From positions 2,157,501-2,221,500 of the forward strand of contig CM062210.1 of NCBI GenBank assembly GCA_031216445.1: a stretch of DNA of 64,000 nucleotides, given 5' to 3'. This DNA is from Lateolabrax maculatus. Its lineage: Eukaryota > Chordata > Actinopteri > Acropomatiformes > Lateolabracidae. Numbering within the stretch: the first letter of the stretch is position 1; the number at the start of each line of letters is the position of its first letter. A model generated the notes under the pieces. The model saw only the letters and a program-made list of their open reading frames with translations, ran no database searches and was not told the origin of the DNA. Positions 36,601 through 48,301 of the stretch are shown one piece after another. A program made the translations under genes and the position numbers.

Positions 36601-37687
36601 GGTGAAATGTAGTAATATAGTATACCAACAGGTAGTATAGTACAGCAATACAGCATAGAATATAAAGGTATACTATAATGTAATATATACTGTATATATT
36701 TACATGGTCATCTCCACCCAAATCACACCACAACAAGAAAAAAACAGGGAAAGGTAGTTTAACAAATAAATAAATAAGGAAGTGACATTAACTTCACCTG
36801 CTGCTGTGAAACAACAGAAGCCAAACCGTCCTGCTCACCTGAGCCCTGTCCTCTCGCCTCCCTGCCCTCCGTCTCTCCATCCTCAGGGATCCCCGTCCGG
36901 TCTGAGGTCCGGGACAGGAAGCGTCCCAGCGGCTTCCTGTCCGAGCCCGTGCGCTTCCTGCGGATCTGGCTCATGATGACGTCGAGAGGGGAACGCCTCT
37001 GACTGCCGCCGTCCCGCCCCCGCTGACCATCTGACCAAAACACAGCTTATCCTTTAAATGTCCTTCAATTCTTCTTTACACTAAGATGAATTCATTACAA
37101 AAGCTATGATTTAAAGGTCTCTCATAATTAAATATATTATGCCTGTGTGCATGTTTACAGGGTTATCAATGTTTAAGTATTGTGAAAAGATCAATTAAAG
37201 TAGCCAAAGTCCAATAAATGACCCCTCAGAGATATTTCACCATTATCTTCTTAATAAACTAAAATGGGAAATGGGGAAGTTTTAGATAAAAGTGATTTCA
37301 CTAACATGTAAGAAAAGTAAACAAAAGACTTTACTGATCTCTAGAGGAGAAATTAAATGTTACTCCGTCACAATAAAAAAACAGACCAGATAAAGATACA
37401 AAGAGGATAAAAAGAACAGGAGAACTAAACTATAAATCAAAGTATTTAAAGAGGGATTAGCATCAAATAATAAAGTAAAACTTCTCCTCTCTCCTCATCC
37501 ATCATTAGAACTGGTTTCATTTATAACAGAACATCATATTTATTTACATGAGTCTTTTAGAAGCTGTCAGATAAATGTGGGTCAGAAGTACAATATTCCC
37601 TCTGAGATGTGGTGAAGTACAAGTACAAGTGCCTCAGATGTGTACTGCAGTAAAACCTCTGCACCTCCTCTCACCTGCAGACTCCAT
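32951..37687 (-). CDS. lrrc31: leucine-rich repeat-containing protein 31
   Basis: In transcription order the exons are 37687-37675, 37030-36839, 35971-35828, 35668-35501, 35236-35072, 34889-34707, 34631-34464, 34357-34193, 33646-33491 and 33339-32951. They join to 1743 nt, 580 aa (human about 552). The basic N-terminus contains MSQIRRKR, followed by LQRLGKKADSRSLSLAHCDL. Then come repeated units of about 55 residues, each with a LDLSWN-like strand and a L(R/H)L..C.L(T/S)..D turn. The conserved end is DVDLSLRPS...LAVQRWTIS, matching the LRRC31 C-terminus. Every intron is phase 1 and most exons are 144-183 nt, so the gene grew by duplicating an exon module. LRRC31 is an epithelial LRR protein implicated in barrier function; its partners are not evident from sequence. 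At exon 34357 the acceptor TCTCCAG|TCCAGG was chosen because the next AG breaks frame. Confidence 0.92.
33466..33490 (-). repeat. (CA)n just after an lrrc31 donor
   Basis: On the minus strand the donor CACCTAG|GTAACACACAC runs straight into about eleven CA units. Confidence 0.85.
33650..33682 (-). repeat. (TG)n at an lrrc31 acceptor
   Basis: On the minus strand about 16 TG units lead directly into the acceptor GTGTGTCAG|CTCTGG of the 156-nt exon 33491-33646. Together with the CA run after the donor, this exon is bracketed by dinucleotide repeats. Confidence 0.85.
36037..36500 (-). repeat. dispersed repeats in lrrc31 intron
   Basis: TTTAAAGGAGAGGTTCACAC at about 36037 is the start of a widespread fish TTAA-type repeat. 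Bases 36295-36400, with AAGATAAGATGATCCTTTAT and CAGAGGAGTAATTCAGGTGT, belong to another common fish repeat, found again in decayed form at about 37325-37440 (ACTTTACTGATCTCTAGAGG). Confidence 0.5.
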
Positions 37688-37699
37688 GCTGGAAGAGCT

Positions 37700-37990
37700 G
37701 ATCAGCAACAAAACAAAAGAATCAAATAATAAAAACCCGGAACTTTTGTTTTGGTGAGTCCTCGCGGTGATGCGTTCACGGTCCGTTCGTGTGGACACAA
37801 AACACAGAAGTGATCAAACCAAGTGATCCGCTCAGCTACACTGACGTCCGCGTGAGCTCAATCACTTCTGCAGCTGCGCCTGCGCCGTCGGCTCCTCTGC
37901 ACACCTAAGTGACGTCATGTCTCGTGCCCGTCAGGTGGATCATCCCGGAAGTGCGACAACACCTTCAGTCAACGTTGTTGTCAGTCTTTG
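37700..37990 (-). promoter_or_regulatory. lrrc31: lrrc31 promoter region
   Basis: A moderately CpG-rich segment lies upstream of the lrrc31 ATG (37687). It includes a full CRE palindrome TGACGTCA (37910-37917) and the NRF1-like CTGCGCCTGCGCCG at about 37875-37888. No TATA box stands out. Confidence 0.45.
37910..37917. promoter_or_regulatory. consensus CRE (TGACGTCA)
   Basis: An exact 8-bp CREB/ATF palindrome about 220 bp upstream of the lrrc31 start codon, inside a CpG-enriched block. Confidence 0.55.
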
Positions 37991-38834
37991 TCCCGAGGAC
38001 CCGGCTGCTCTGCAGGACTGTGTCCTAGTGAAATACAGAAATACTGTTAAACTTTACTTGCATCAAAATATATCTCAAGTACTAATTTTGTAGAATGGAT
38101 TATTCCAGAGTAAAGTGTGTTATTGGATTATAATTTTTGATGCAGTCATGTGTTCATCACTTTAATTTTACAGCTGGTAAATGAATTTATTTGAACAACC
38201 AGCAACAGGAACTGCAGCCTCCTGAAGGATCAGCTGACATCCCTCTACACATTTGACAGGTCTGCTGTATTATAGAGAATATACATCTCACAGTACAGCA
38301 TAAACATGAGAAATACACTAAATTACATTAAATAATGAAACTGGGATCCACAAGTGATTATTTTCAATTATCATTTAATCTTTTCTCAACAAATCCGTTA
38401 TTTGGTCAAGATAATAATGAACGTACAAATTATGTTTGTACAAGATAAAATCTCACATCCATTAAAGTAAAACAAATCCTCACATCAGAAAGCTTTTTTT
38501 CATTTTTCATAAAATTGCAATGAAAAAGTATGAAAAATGTTGCTGATTGATTTTATTTTGTTTTTATTGAATCTTAAAACAAACAAAAGCTGCTTTTGTT
38601 AGTTTTTAATTTGCTTTGAGCGATTCATTTGGACATTAATATTTCGTATAAAATAAAAAAATATATAATTCCAGTAAAGGATGAAACAGTATAAAATGAA
38701 CAGCTGATTCTGACCAAGTAAGTTAACTTTATTTCATCCTTTTGACCATTTTTTTCATCTGCAGTTAATCGCATTTTCAGCTGCGACAACGACGAGTTGT
38801 AACATAAAAGAAACCCGACACACAGAAGTCAGAG
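37991..38834. other. intergenic, eif2s3 3' end to lrrc31 promoter
   Basis: AT-rich, no gene or clear repeat seen. The stretch separates two minus-strand genes. Confidence 0.5.
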
Positions 38835-39264
38835 ACGAGCGCATTTCTTCCAAATTTATTTTATTAGATCTGACAAATGTGTGGACAGTACAGGATCATT
38901 TCTGTACTGAGTGAACCTCCGGTCTCCTTCTGCGGAGGATCGTTACGGCAGTCTAAAGGGCCTCGTCCCCTCCTCTGCTCGCCTTCACCTGCAGTAAGAA
39001 CAGGTGACGGGGACAGAAAGGCTAACCTTGACCTCTGACCTTCTGCTGAGGAAGAGGAGCAGAGGGAGGAAGGAAGCGTCTTTAAAACAACTTTAATCCA
39101 CTGACGTGTCCTGTTCTCTTCCCTTCCTTCTTCCTCGTGAAAAAAAGAAAAAAAAAAAAAACGAAAGCAAAAAATAAAACATAAAGCCAAGAAGAGTGTG
39201 ATGGTTGTGATGTCCAGCTGACGGGAAGCGTTGCTACGGTGACGCCCCGTTTTCTTTTTCCTCC
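38835..39264 (-). other. eif2s3: eif2s3 3' UTR
   Basis: Downstream of the eif2s3 stop (TGA, 39267-39265) the minus strand runs to a poly(A) signal AATAAA (TTTATT on the plus strand, 38855-38860). That gives a 3' UTR of about 0.43 kb. Confidence 0.65.
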
Positions 39265-42200
39265 TCAGTCATCGTCCACGGTGGGTGTGATGGTCACGCC
39301 CCTCCTGATCTGCCCCCATCCAATCAGACTGTCAGGAAGAAGAGGGAGAGGAGCCGATAAGACGACAATATGAAGACCGTTTGACACTCGACGTTCATTC
39401 ATAAACACTAAATTCCTTCTTTCTTCATCCCTAATGAGAAGCTTCCTAACTTCTCAAACTGTCCAGATAATGAAAGCGCTTCTTAAAACGCGATAAAGCT
39501 TTTATTTAGTGGGCAGAGATCTTTATATGTTGGACAAAAACACCTTATTAAAAAATAAGATACAAGCATACAGGTTATCTTTGGGACAGCTACAGGACAT
39601 GAAAGATTTCTCTTTTGAGAATATTTATTTTACTCCTGTATTTTACAGCATTACTTTATGTCTAGTTTTACTTGTGTGTTCTGTCTTAGATTCTATTTTT
39701 CTTATTTTGAAATATTTATTTTCGTGTTTCTCCTTTACATATTGTTTGAGCATCGTTAGAGGAAACCTGAGATTCAACATTTTCATTGGCAATGACGGCT
39801 TCGCTGTAATTATGGTGCACATGACAAATGAAGAACTTGTACATTTGTGCTAGTAAACATTAACGTTGTAATATTACAACATTTATGATAAAAAAAAATT
39901 TGCAGTAATTTAGAAACAAGCAAGTTTAATAAAATAAACACGATTTCCCTGATTTTAGTGGACCGCCGATTCTCACCGCCAATGTTTCTCCACACGTCGA
40001 CTCAGAGCGATCTTCTCGCCGACCTCTGTGCAGACCGGGTTGGTGAGGACGATCTTGGCCAGATCAGCCTTGACGGCGCTGACGCGGCCGCCTGTCGACA
40101 GCGAGCCGATGTTCACCATCAACACCTCGTTCTTGGACAGTTTCTGGACCTGCGGAGACACGAGGAGATAACAGATGCTGTCAGGACACGTTTTGGAACT
40201 GACAAGTCTGGATGACTGAAGCGGTTCCTAAAAGCACCCAACACTATCTCCACTAAACCAAAACAAAAGATCTCTAAAAGCTCAATGTTATGTTTCCAGG
40301 CCTTGAGAAAATGTTGGATTACATTTCCCATGATTCATGCCTCACCTTGGCGGCCTTTTTGTCTCCCTCTGTGCGGACGCCCAGCAGCCTACGGAGCAGG
40401 AAGTAGGAGATTTCCAGCTCGGTGAAGATCTCTGGCAGCGCTCCGACGGCGCCCAGCACCTGGCCGACCATACGATCCGCCCGGCACAGCGTGGGGTCGA
40501 TCTTAGTGCCCACACCTGCACAGAAAACACACATTTACTTAACCTTTTGTTGTTTGTGCCACACTTTTTGAAGTATTTATTATACTTTCAGTTCACATCT
40601 CTGTGTTGAGATGTGTTTTAAAGTCCTGGCTCATCATTTCCCACTCAAAACAATACATTTCTCCTTTTTCTGTAACCAAGAGCAGTTTCTTTCCTCTCAC
40701 ATGAAAGGATAAAATGTCAGTTAGAACGTGTGCACGTGGACCTACCGATAAGGCCTCCGGGTGCAGCATACTGCAGGTCGTTGTGCTCAGCAAACAAAGA
40801 GACGATCTTGGAGAAGATGGGTTTGCACATCAGCTTTCCCTCGTGGTCTTTGGACACGATACCGGGCCGCACCTCGATCTCTTGACCCACCTGGAGGCCA
40901 CACGGAGGACGACGACGGGTTAGAGGGGCACACAACTTAGGTGGCAGATAACTGCATAAAGGCTAAGTTTAGAGCTTTATAATCATTTCCAAACTTCTTC
41001 TTTTATTGCCAATGTTTGAGGTAATACATACCCGAGATCTAAACAGATGGTGAAGATACACGTACATGTTTTTGCATCCGCACCGTTTGATTCTGACACA
41101 GACAGTTGGGTCTATTTATTTTATTACATTAACGAGTGAGGAGCAGGTACAAAAATCATCTCAAGCAAAGATAAAGATTCTTTGTATCAGATTTGTATAC
41201 AAGTTACTGAAGCTAAATGAGTGTGATGAAAAGGCCCTGTCAGAAAAGGCGTCACATGGATTTACATCTTTCAACAGTCAGGAAATAAAATAAAATTAAT
41301 AAAATCCACCACAACATATTATGTAAAATAAATACTTTTCCATTTTCTCTGATTCTAACTTTGATACAGGAGCAAAGTGCCATTCCTAAACAGAGATGCT
41401 GCAGTTTGAAATGTGAATCACAGTTTTGTCTGTTGAAATAACACGAACAGATCTCACCTTGAGCACACCCTTCAGGATACTTCCTCCCGCCACGCCTCCT
41501 TTCAAGTCGTCGACTTCACAGCCGGGCTTGTTCACATCAAAAGACCTGATGACTGAAGCACCGAACGCATTCAATTGGTTTCACGGCAGAATATCAAAAA
41601 GCAAACAACAACAATGAAAGTGTGACCTGCAAGGCTAAAACAAATACGGCGAGGAAAACAAAAAAGCTGATAAGTGCACTTTCTTACCGATGAGTCTGGG
41701 CTCGGAGATGAAGTCTCTGATCGGCACCGGGATCTTTTTGACGATGTACTCGCAGACCACCTCAATGTTGTACTTCAGCTGTGCCGAGATAGGAATGATG
41801 GGAGCGCCTTCTGCCACCGTGCCTGCAGAGACATGACAGACAACATCAGCTCACGGTCACCAGAGGTTTAGAGGAAGAGTCACAAGTGGAAAAATGTAAA
41901 AGGCTGTTTAATCAAATTTTGTGGCTTCACAGGCAACTTTAGAATGCTGTTGTGTTTCGAGTGGACCAGGGTTGGGTAGCTTTTTCTTGTACTTTACTCT
42001 CTCTACTGGTTTCATACATACTAAGAAGTCTCACAAGCTGTGTTAGTACTAAATTGTTGTCAGGAATTTCAGAGCCGGCCAGTGGCTGAGTGTTGGCTAA
42101 TGTGACACTTATTTGGCCATATATTGGGAAACGATGAGTGTTACACATTCAGATGATGAGGTGCTGAGTTACACAAGCTTCTAATATACATGATTTCTTT

Positions 42201-42897
42201 AAGGTAGATTTGTGCGATGTTTTTCTTGTAAGCAGCAGTGCAGGTTCATGCCGACTCACCCTGTACGAAGGCGAGGATCTGCTCGTACTGCTCCTTGGCC
42301 TGGCTCTCCTTCACCAGGTCAATCTTGTTCTGCAGGATGAGGATGTGCTTCAGCTTCATGATCTCTATGGCAGCCAAGTGCTCTGATGTCTGAGGCTGAG
42401 GACACGACTCGTTGCCCGCTGGCAGACGGAGACGAGAACAAGAGATCAACATCACTTCTTAAGAGACTCGGAGCAAATAACGCACAAATGAAGTCAAAGT
42501 TTGTCTCGCTGGCGGGAGTAAAGCGAGGAGACTTACCAATAAGCAGGAGGGCTGCGTCCATGACGGCGGCGCCGTTCAACATGGTTGCCATCAAGATGTC
42601 GTGACCAGGACAGTCCACAAATGACACGTGTCTGAAAGAAAAAAAGTCCCACTGAAGTATGAAAAAAGGCTTTCGAGGAGCAGATGAGTTAAACAGCTGA
42701 AGAGCTTTAATCTGTGCCGTCTGTCTTCAGTCTCACCTGACCAGTTTGAAGCTGCCCTTGGTGCCGGGGATGTCTGAGGGAAACTCATCAGGAGTGCTGC
42801 TGCCACACGACCTGTAGCACTCCGGCCTGGGACAGCTGGGGTCATCCAGCTTATACACCTACAAAATACAGTAAGGTCAAGTTTTTTTTTTTTCATT

Positions 42898-42928
<31 letters not shown>

Positions 42929-44710
42929 TATTCGATAGGTGACCGAGTGAGAAAGTTCAGGGAGAGAGGAGAGATGGCAGGGCGCCCTTATAGGAGTGTG
43001 GAGAGAAAGTTTTACTTTAAAAAAAAAAAAAAATAATAATTAAAAAGAAAATAAGACTTGTGCATTGATATGAAACAATTCTTAACTGAAGTAATTAACT
43101 GACTTTACTGGCTGACTGAAAAGGCCCTGGTTGTTTTTTGTCCTGTTTAGAATAATAAGCACAGAGCATTTTTTATACTGCATGCATAAAAAACTAACTC
43201 AGGTGTTGTAAAATATCATACAGGCATTTCCCTTTAAAATTAAAACGGAGGCAGAGGTCAGGTAGACCGCAACAAGCGGGTTACCCTCAGAAAGATCAAT
43301 TCCCAGTGCCTCTTACCTTAGCATTAGCATATCCGAGCTTGATGGTGATGTTCCTCTCCAGCTCGTTCTTGAACCGGACAGTGTGAACCCCAGAAATAGC
43401 CTTCACTACGGTGGACTTTCCATGGGCCACATGACCGATGGTGCCTAGAGGAGAGTAAAGACAGGAGTGAAAACAGGTCGTCCTCGTTCGTCACGCCCCG
43501 CCTTTAACAGACACGATATCTGATCAGTTATTGCTCGATCTGCGTACCGATGTTGATGGTGGCCTGTCTGCTGATGATCTCTGGAGAGAGAGGCGTCAGG
43601 GTAGACACGTCCTGCCAACAGAACAACTCACATTAGACTCATGGCACACCAGGAGAACTACACAGAACCTGACAGAGCAGCCCCCCCTCCTCTCTTTAAT
43701 ACTGGGGGTGAACAGAAACAAAGGGAGTCTGCATTGTGACAGACATGCAAACACCGTCCCATACTGACTCTGCAAACATGTGAAGTGGAAACTCAGACAG
43801 AGGCACTGACACTGGGTGCTTCATTAATCCCAATGATAAACTGCAGCGTTACAGCAGCTAATTAATACAAAACATACATAAAACACAAAATACAAATTAG
43901 GTAAGAGAAAAAAACTAATTAAAAGCCCAAATTACATATAAAACAATAACGTTATATACAATAATATAAAAGATTCTGGCCAGTGTTTCTTCTTTCAATA
44001 TCACTCAGTACAACCAGACTGAAGATACACATTTCATAAACATGCACCAGTTTTTTTAATAACCACATGTTTGACGTTGTTTCTGTCTTAATCAATTACT
44101 TTATTATTTACTGGTTAAAATTAAAAACACAAATGTGTTACCTATGATCCACATCCTGTTGAGACACCTCCATCGTTGACTGACTGTATCTACACAGGAA
44201 AGTCTGCCAGCAGTTGGATTATTCTAACCGGGATCTCTGCTTCCTTCACCGTAACGAAGCCACATTTACATTTTACTGGTTTTTACTTCGGATTAGCAGA
44301 CGATGCTAACGTTTCGATCTAACAATTCCAAGCAGACATAATAACAATATAACAAACACGACGAGCACAACGGCGCTGCGCACACATATATTATACATTT
44401 AAATATTTGTCTCATTTCGATGGTGAAACTGAGTCCAGCGCTGATCTTTGTTGGAAGTGAAGCGGGGGTCCTAACGTTAGCTCTCCGCCCCGCCGGGCCT
44501 GCCGTCATGTGCCGGGGCAGCACCGGCGACCGTTACCGGCACGAATCCCCGCCTTTTGTGTCCCCGTTTTGGAGACACGACGGGCCGACAGCCACAGACA
44601 TTAAACTACAAAACTGTAAGAACCGGCAAACTGACACTTACCAGAGAATGAAGGTCTTGTCGAGCCAGATGAGGCTGACCAAGCGTTGTACCAGACTCGT
44701 CGCCCGCCAT
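39265..44710 (-). CDS. eif2s3: eukaryotic translation initiation factor 2 subunit gamma
   Basis: Twelve exons in transcription order: 44710-44642, 43611-43548, 43444-43317, 42858-42737, 42631-42537, 42418-42260, 41822-41688, 41552-41458, 40890-40746, 40515-40346, 40149-39977 and 39328-39265. They join to 1419 nt, 472 aa, the length of the vertebrate protein. eIF2 gamma is the cytosolic GTPase subunit of eIF2, which carries initiator Met-tRNA to the 40S ribosome. Visible motifs are G1 GHVAHGKST, the cysteine-bearing insert [16 protein letters not shown]3 DCPGHD, G4 NKID and G5 SAQLK, followed by the two beta-barrel domains ([37 protein letters not shown]). The end is [18 protein letters not shown]. 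Start ATG context AAGATGG is strong. No missing residues or frameshifts were seen. Introns hold only non-coding DNA, including a poly-T run near 42885-42922. Confidence 0.97.
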
Positions 44711-44716
44711 CTTGAA
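44704..44716 (-). promoter_or_regulatory. eif2s3: YY1-type element over the eif2s3 start codon
   Basis: The minus strand reads TTCAAGATGGCGG, the YY1 core CAARATGGCGGC apart from the last base, with the ATG being the start codon. Such YY1 elements just downstream of the start site are common in translation-factor genes. Confidence 0.5.
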
Positions 44717-44719
44717 TGA

Positions 44720-45563
44720 AAAGGGAATGGAGGCGGCTGCGGCGAACGCCTGATCAACCGATAAACTCTATTGTTTATTGTCTTTTTTCCAATAATCGGT
44801 AATTACACCAAATTCTGTTTATGTTTATGGAGTATAAATCGGAAATCACATATGTTTAAACAAAGACGTCTGCTATATATTTATTTTTCGGTCTGACTCG
44901 CGTGATTCATCCAAGTAGAAGCAGCGGGGTCCTTTCACAACGGCTGATGCAATTTATTTCTTACTGTTAAACACTTTTTATGTAATAACCACAAACTGCT
45001 GCCTTTTATATTCCACTAACAAATACTAATCGCCGATCGAGGCATAGCGTTTTGACTACATTTCACTAACTCCAAAAAGTAAAGAAATATATTCTTATCC
45101 ATGTGTCGGGTCCGTCCTTGTTGAGCTGCGTCATCAAAGGGCTTTTATGTAGTTCTGCAGTAGCAGTTGTAGTCCCATGTTTTCTGTTGTTTCTATCATC
45201 GTGTCTATACGTGACATTTAACTTAGTGTAAATGTCATGTCGGAATGTGCATCAACTGAAATAGCCAAATAAATTGAAATTGATGTTTTTTGTTGATTAA
45301 ATACAGTTTCACATGTATACATTGTCAAATATAAATCTAATATCATATCCACCTACCTCATGTATATAAAGTAACATTTACAATAATCATTCAATAATTA
45401 TCCCAGCATCTTTCTGAATATTTTGGCCCCTTTTTTATACTCAAACAAATTTCCAATTAATAGAATGACCACAAACTGACTGGCACGTAGTGAAGCACTG
45501 GTGGTTCACTCTGGAGTCTGTTTATTGGTCTATTATTAGTTTGATGTTGTCCGTGGTTACACA

Positions 45564-45565
<2 letters not shown>
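44720..45565. other. intergenic, eif2s3 promoter side
   Basis: AT-rich DNA without genes; the first ~100 bp next to eif2s3 is GC-richer promoter sequence (GAGGCGGCTGCGGCGAACGC). Confidence 0.45.

Positions 45566-45566
<1 letters not shown>

Positions 45567-45601
<35 letters not shown>
45567..45601. repeat. (CA)n microsatellite
   Basis: About 17 CA units. Confidence 0.9.
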
Positions 45602-45606
<5 letters not shown>

Positions 45607-45609
45607 ACA

Positions 45610-46300
45610 GACTTCTTTTTATATTCCTTTATTGAAATTTGAGAAGTTTTTAACAAACATAAATGGCATTGTACAATATTAGGGACATTATCTAGACAGC
45701 AGATAATGCATAATAAAATAATCACACATAAAAGGGAGGGAAGATAAAAGCAATTGAAATAAAAAAAAAATTGAAATAAAATTCAAAAGGAGAGGGGTCC
45801 TAGGGGTTCTCTGCTAGTTTAAGTACCTTTACTTTATTACAAAGTTTCAAAGCAATCTTCTTCTGCTTCATTCATTTTAGTGATAAGAAATAGTGACACA
45901 GTTTCTTGTGAAAAATCTAAAAATTCAAATGTAAATTCTTATGTAAAACAAATTTTCCAAAGATAATAATTGCATTAGCTATTAATCTTTCATAGATAAA
46001 CCGAAAATCACATTTTCTTTTGAATTTTGAATTGAAAATTCAGACAGATTGTCAAACTTAGGACATAACCAGCAATAGAAAATGTACATTCATAGAATAA
46101 ATCTTCTGTTGTTTCAACATGTTCATCACAAAATGAGCAAAGTGACGTCTTAAAAATTCTCCAGAAAGATAAATTCGGTTTAGAATTTTAAAGTGGACTT
46201 TGTTGAGGTCATAATCTCATCGAAGAAGGAGGTTAATGCCTCCAAGTTTCATAAAAACGGTCCTTGGGATATGGAACCAAAAGCTGTTATCATTTTTCAA
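45610..46300 (-). mobile_element. L1-type LINE ORF2 C-terminal remnant
   Basis: On the minus strand 46210-46140 reads LNKVHFKILNRIYLSGEFLR and, after a frameshift, CSFCDEHVETTEDLFYECTF (46138-46080). This is the zf-RVT block typical of L1-like ORF2 C-termini (C-x2-C ... TTEHLF..C). The remainder towards 45610 is AT-rich 3' sequence. Stops and a frameshift show that it is dead. Confidence 0.7.
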
Positions 46301-46529
46301 AAAAGATCTTTGCCAGTTTAATTTTTCATCCCTCCCTTCTCATATTCTTTAACCATAAACTCCTCTCTGAATATAATGTGTTTTCTTTTTCTCCAAATAT
46401 TGTTAAAATTAGCCTGCACTCTTTTGGAGGAGTGAGATTGAGACAGCTGGGTGAAAAAAAAAACTGACAGACTCATGTGATCTCCTGTAAATGGAGAGGG
46501 GAGGGGTCCCGATGCTGGAAGTGTTGAGT

Positions 46530-46594
46530 CAGTTAGTTCAGACTCCATTTTGAGTGGACAGAGCAGAAGGGGGACAACTGAAGGCCGAGGCAGG
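46530..46594 (+). other. possible NLR 5' UTR exon
   Basis: AACTGAAGGCCGAGGCAG|GGTGAG-like sequence offers a donor at about 46594, and the coding exon acceptor is near 48280. This suits a leader exon, but nothing in the sequence proves it. Confidence 0.25.
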
Positions 46595-46599
46595 GTGAG

Positions 46600-48280
46600 T
46601 TTATTATTTTCCTGTCAAAGTCTCTGAGTTGGTTTTGTCCCCATGTGGACTGCAGAGGAGAGACACGTTAGAATGACGTCAACGCGTTGATTCTGTTAGT
46701 TCCGAACAAGTGATCTGATTGGACAAGAGACATTCCATGAGTTCTGATATAGACTCTAACGTCACTGGGACTTTCTACCACATGTATCACTCCGCTCTAC
46801 AGGCGTCCTAATAACCGTTAGTTCTGTTAAATATCTGAGATTTTGAAGAAACGGGACTCGAGGAGAAGGAGATCATGGCAGAGAGTATATAAACACACAG
46901 AGACTCCGAGGTGAGCTGTGATTTGTAATGAGTTGCGGAACGTAGAAAATATAAACCGAAAACTTTGTTTGTCTGAAAGCTCGCTAGAAATTTAGTGGAG
47001 ACCATCCACGGAGAGCAGGAAACGATGGAGCGACGCCCTGTCTGTTAACTCAGCGGCTCACAAACCACCAAAGAGACTGCGGACAGACTCTTACTTCACT
47101 GGTTTTCACTGGAAACATACAGATAAATGTTCCTGATACGAAGCAGCTGCCTGCAGCAACCTGCTAACGTTACAGGAGCATGTTAATGTGTTGCTTGGCA
47201 ACAGTCCAGTGGCGGAACTATTTGTGTTGGCGGAGCGAAAGAAATGATTGAATACGCAAACAAATCATAATCTGTTGTCGTTTATTACTGTTAACTAATA
47301 AATTGAGCGTTTATAAAAGCAATTTCAGTGCAGTTAGATCATTGAGGCTGTCATGGATGTATAATATATCAGTGGTTAGTTATGGAGTATCTTTGGTTAT
47401 GGTGCACTGAGCCCTGGAACCTGTATACCTAAATACTGGGATACATGTAAATGAGCATAATTATGCTTTAAAGTTTACTGTTATTCTCTCTTTAATACTG
47501 CAGGGTTGTGTATCCACATTTAAACGCTTTGTTTGTGAACTTCTCTTATCTTATAACTTCTCTTATGTTCTCTTGTGTTAGAAAAGTAGCATTTTCTAAT
47601 TGTGCAAGCACTTAATTATTCATTATTGCCAATATGTTTTTGGTTATTTTGAGTTGCTTAACAAGTAATTGAATGTGCAGTGTATAAGTGTAAATGTACA
47701 CAGTAACACTTGGAGGACTTTGTGTCAGGTGAAAGGCCATTTGTGTTTATTTTGAGTTTTCATGGTGGTAGAAGTGATGCTGGCCATGCTGCTCATCATG
47801 ATGCCAGAAGAATGAAATGATGGTTAAGTCTCTCTGCTGTGATTATTGATGCCAAGGGGCTGCTGCATGGGTCATATTTTAATAGTTTATCTTTTAAAGA
47901 CCGAGCATTATTTGCTTCAGTTGCAGCGAGACGCACTTTCAAGTACCATAAATTGCCAGACAAAAACCCAAAGCAGTCAAAAATATTTAACTTCTTTGAA
48001 AGAAACAAACACATTATGGTGCACTATAGCAGACTAACATGGTAAAGCTATAATTACACAGTGTATCTCCAGTGTATTAGGTTGTGAACTAAAGTGGGCC
48101 CTGGCCGTAACCCAAGAAGACAAGCACAGATTTAAAAACAAGCGACCAGGTGGAGTGCTGGCTGCTTTATTATACTGTATACTATGTGTGTGTGTGTGTG
48201 TGTGTGTTACTTCGTGTTCTCTCCGACTTATTTGTGATTCTTGACTCTGAGCTCACAGTCAGTGTTGATGTTTGCCTCTC
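46600..48280 (+). other. NLR leader region, no coding seen
   Basis: AT-rich; one 68-codon frame (47839-48045) has no recognisable domain. A (GT)n run lies at about 48186-48207, about 75 bp before the presumed acceptor. Confidence 0.4.
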
Positions 48281-48301
48281 AGACTGACTTCAGACCAGAA
48301 G

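Noticed and set aside
39509..39853. 114-codon hydrophobic open frame in an eif2s3 intron, plus strand.
   Set aside because: AT-rich chance frame; no recognisable family and no start context; antisense within an intron.
47839..48045. 68-codon frame upstream of the NLR coding exons.
   Set aside because: No recognised domain and no conserved splice link to the NLR exons; may be an eroded repeat.
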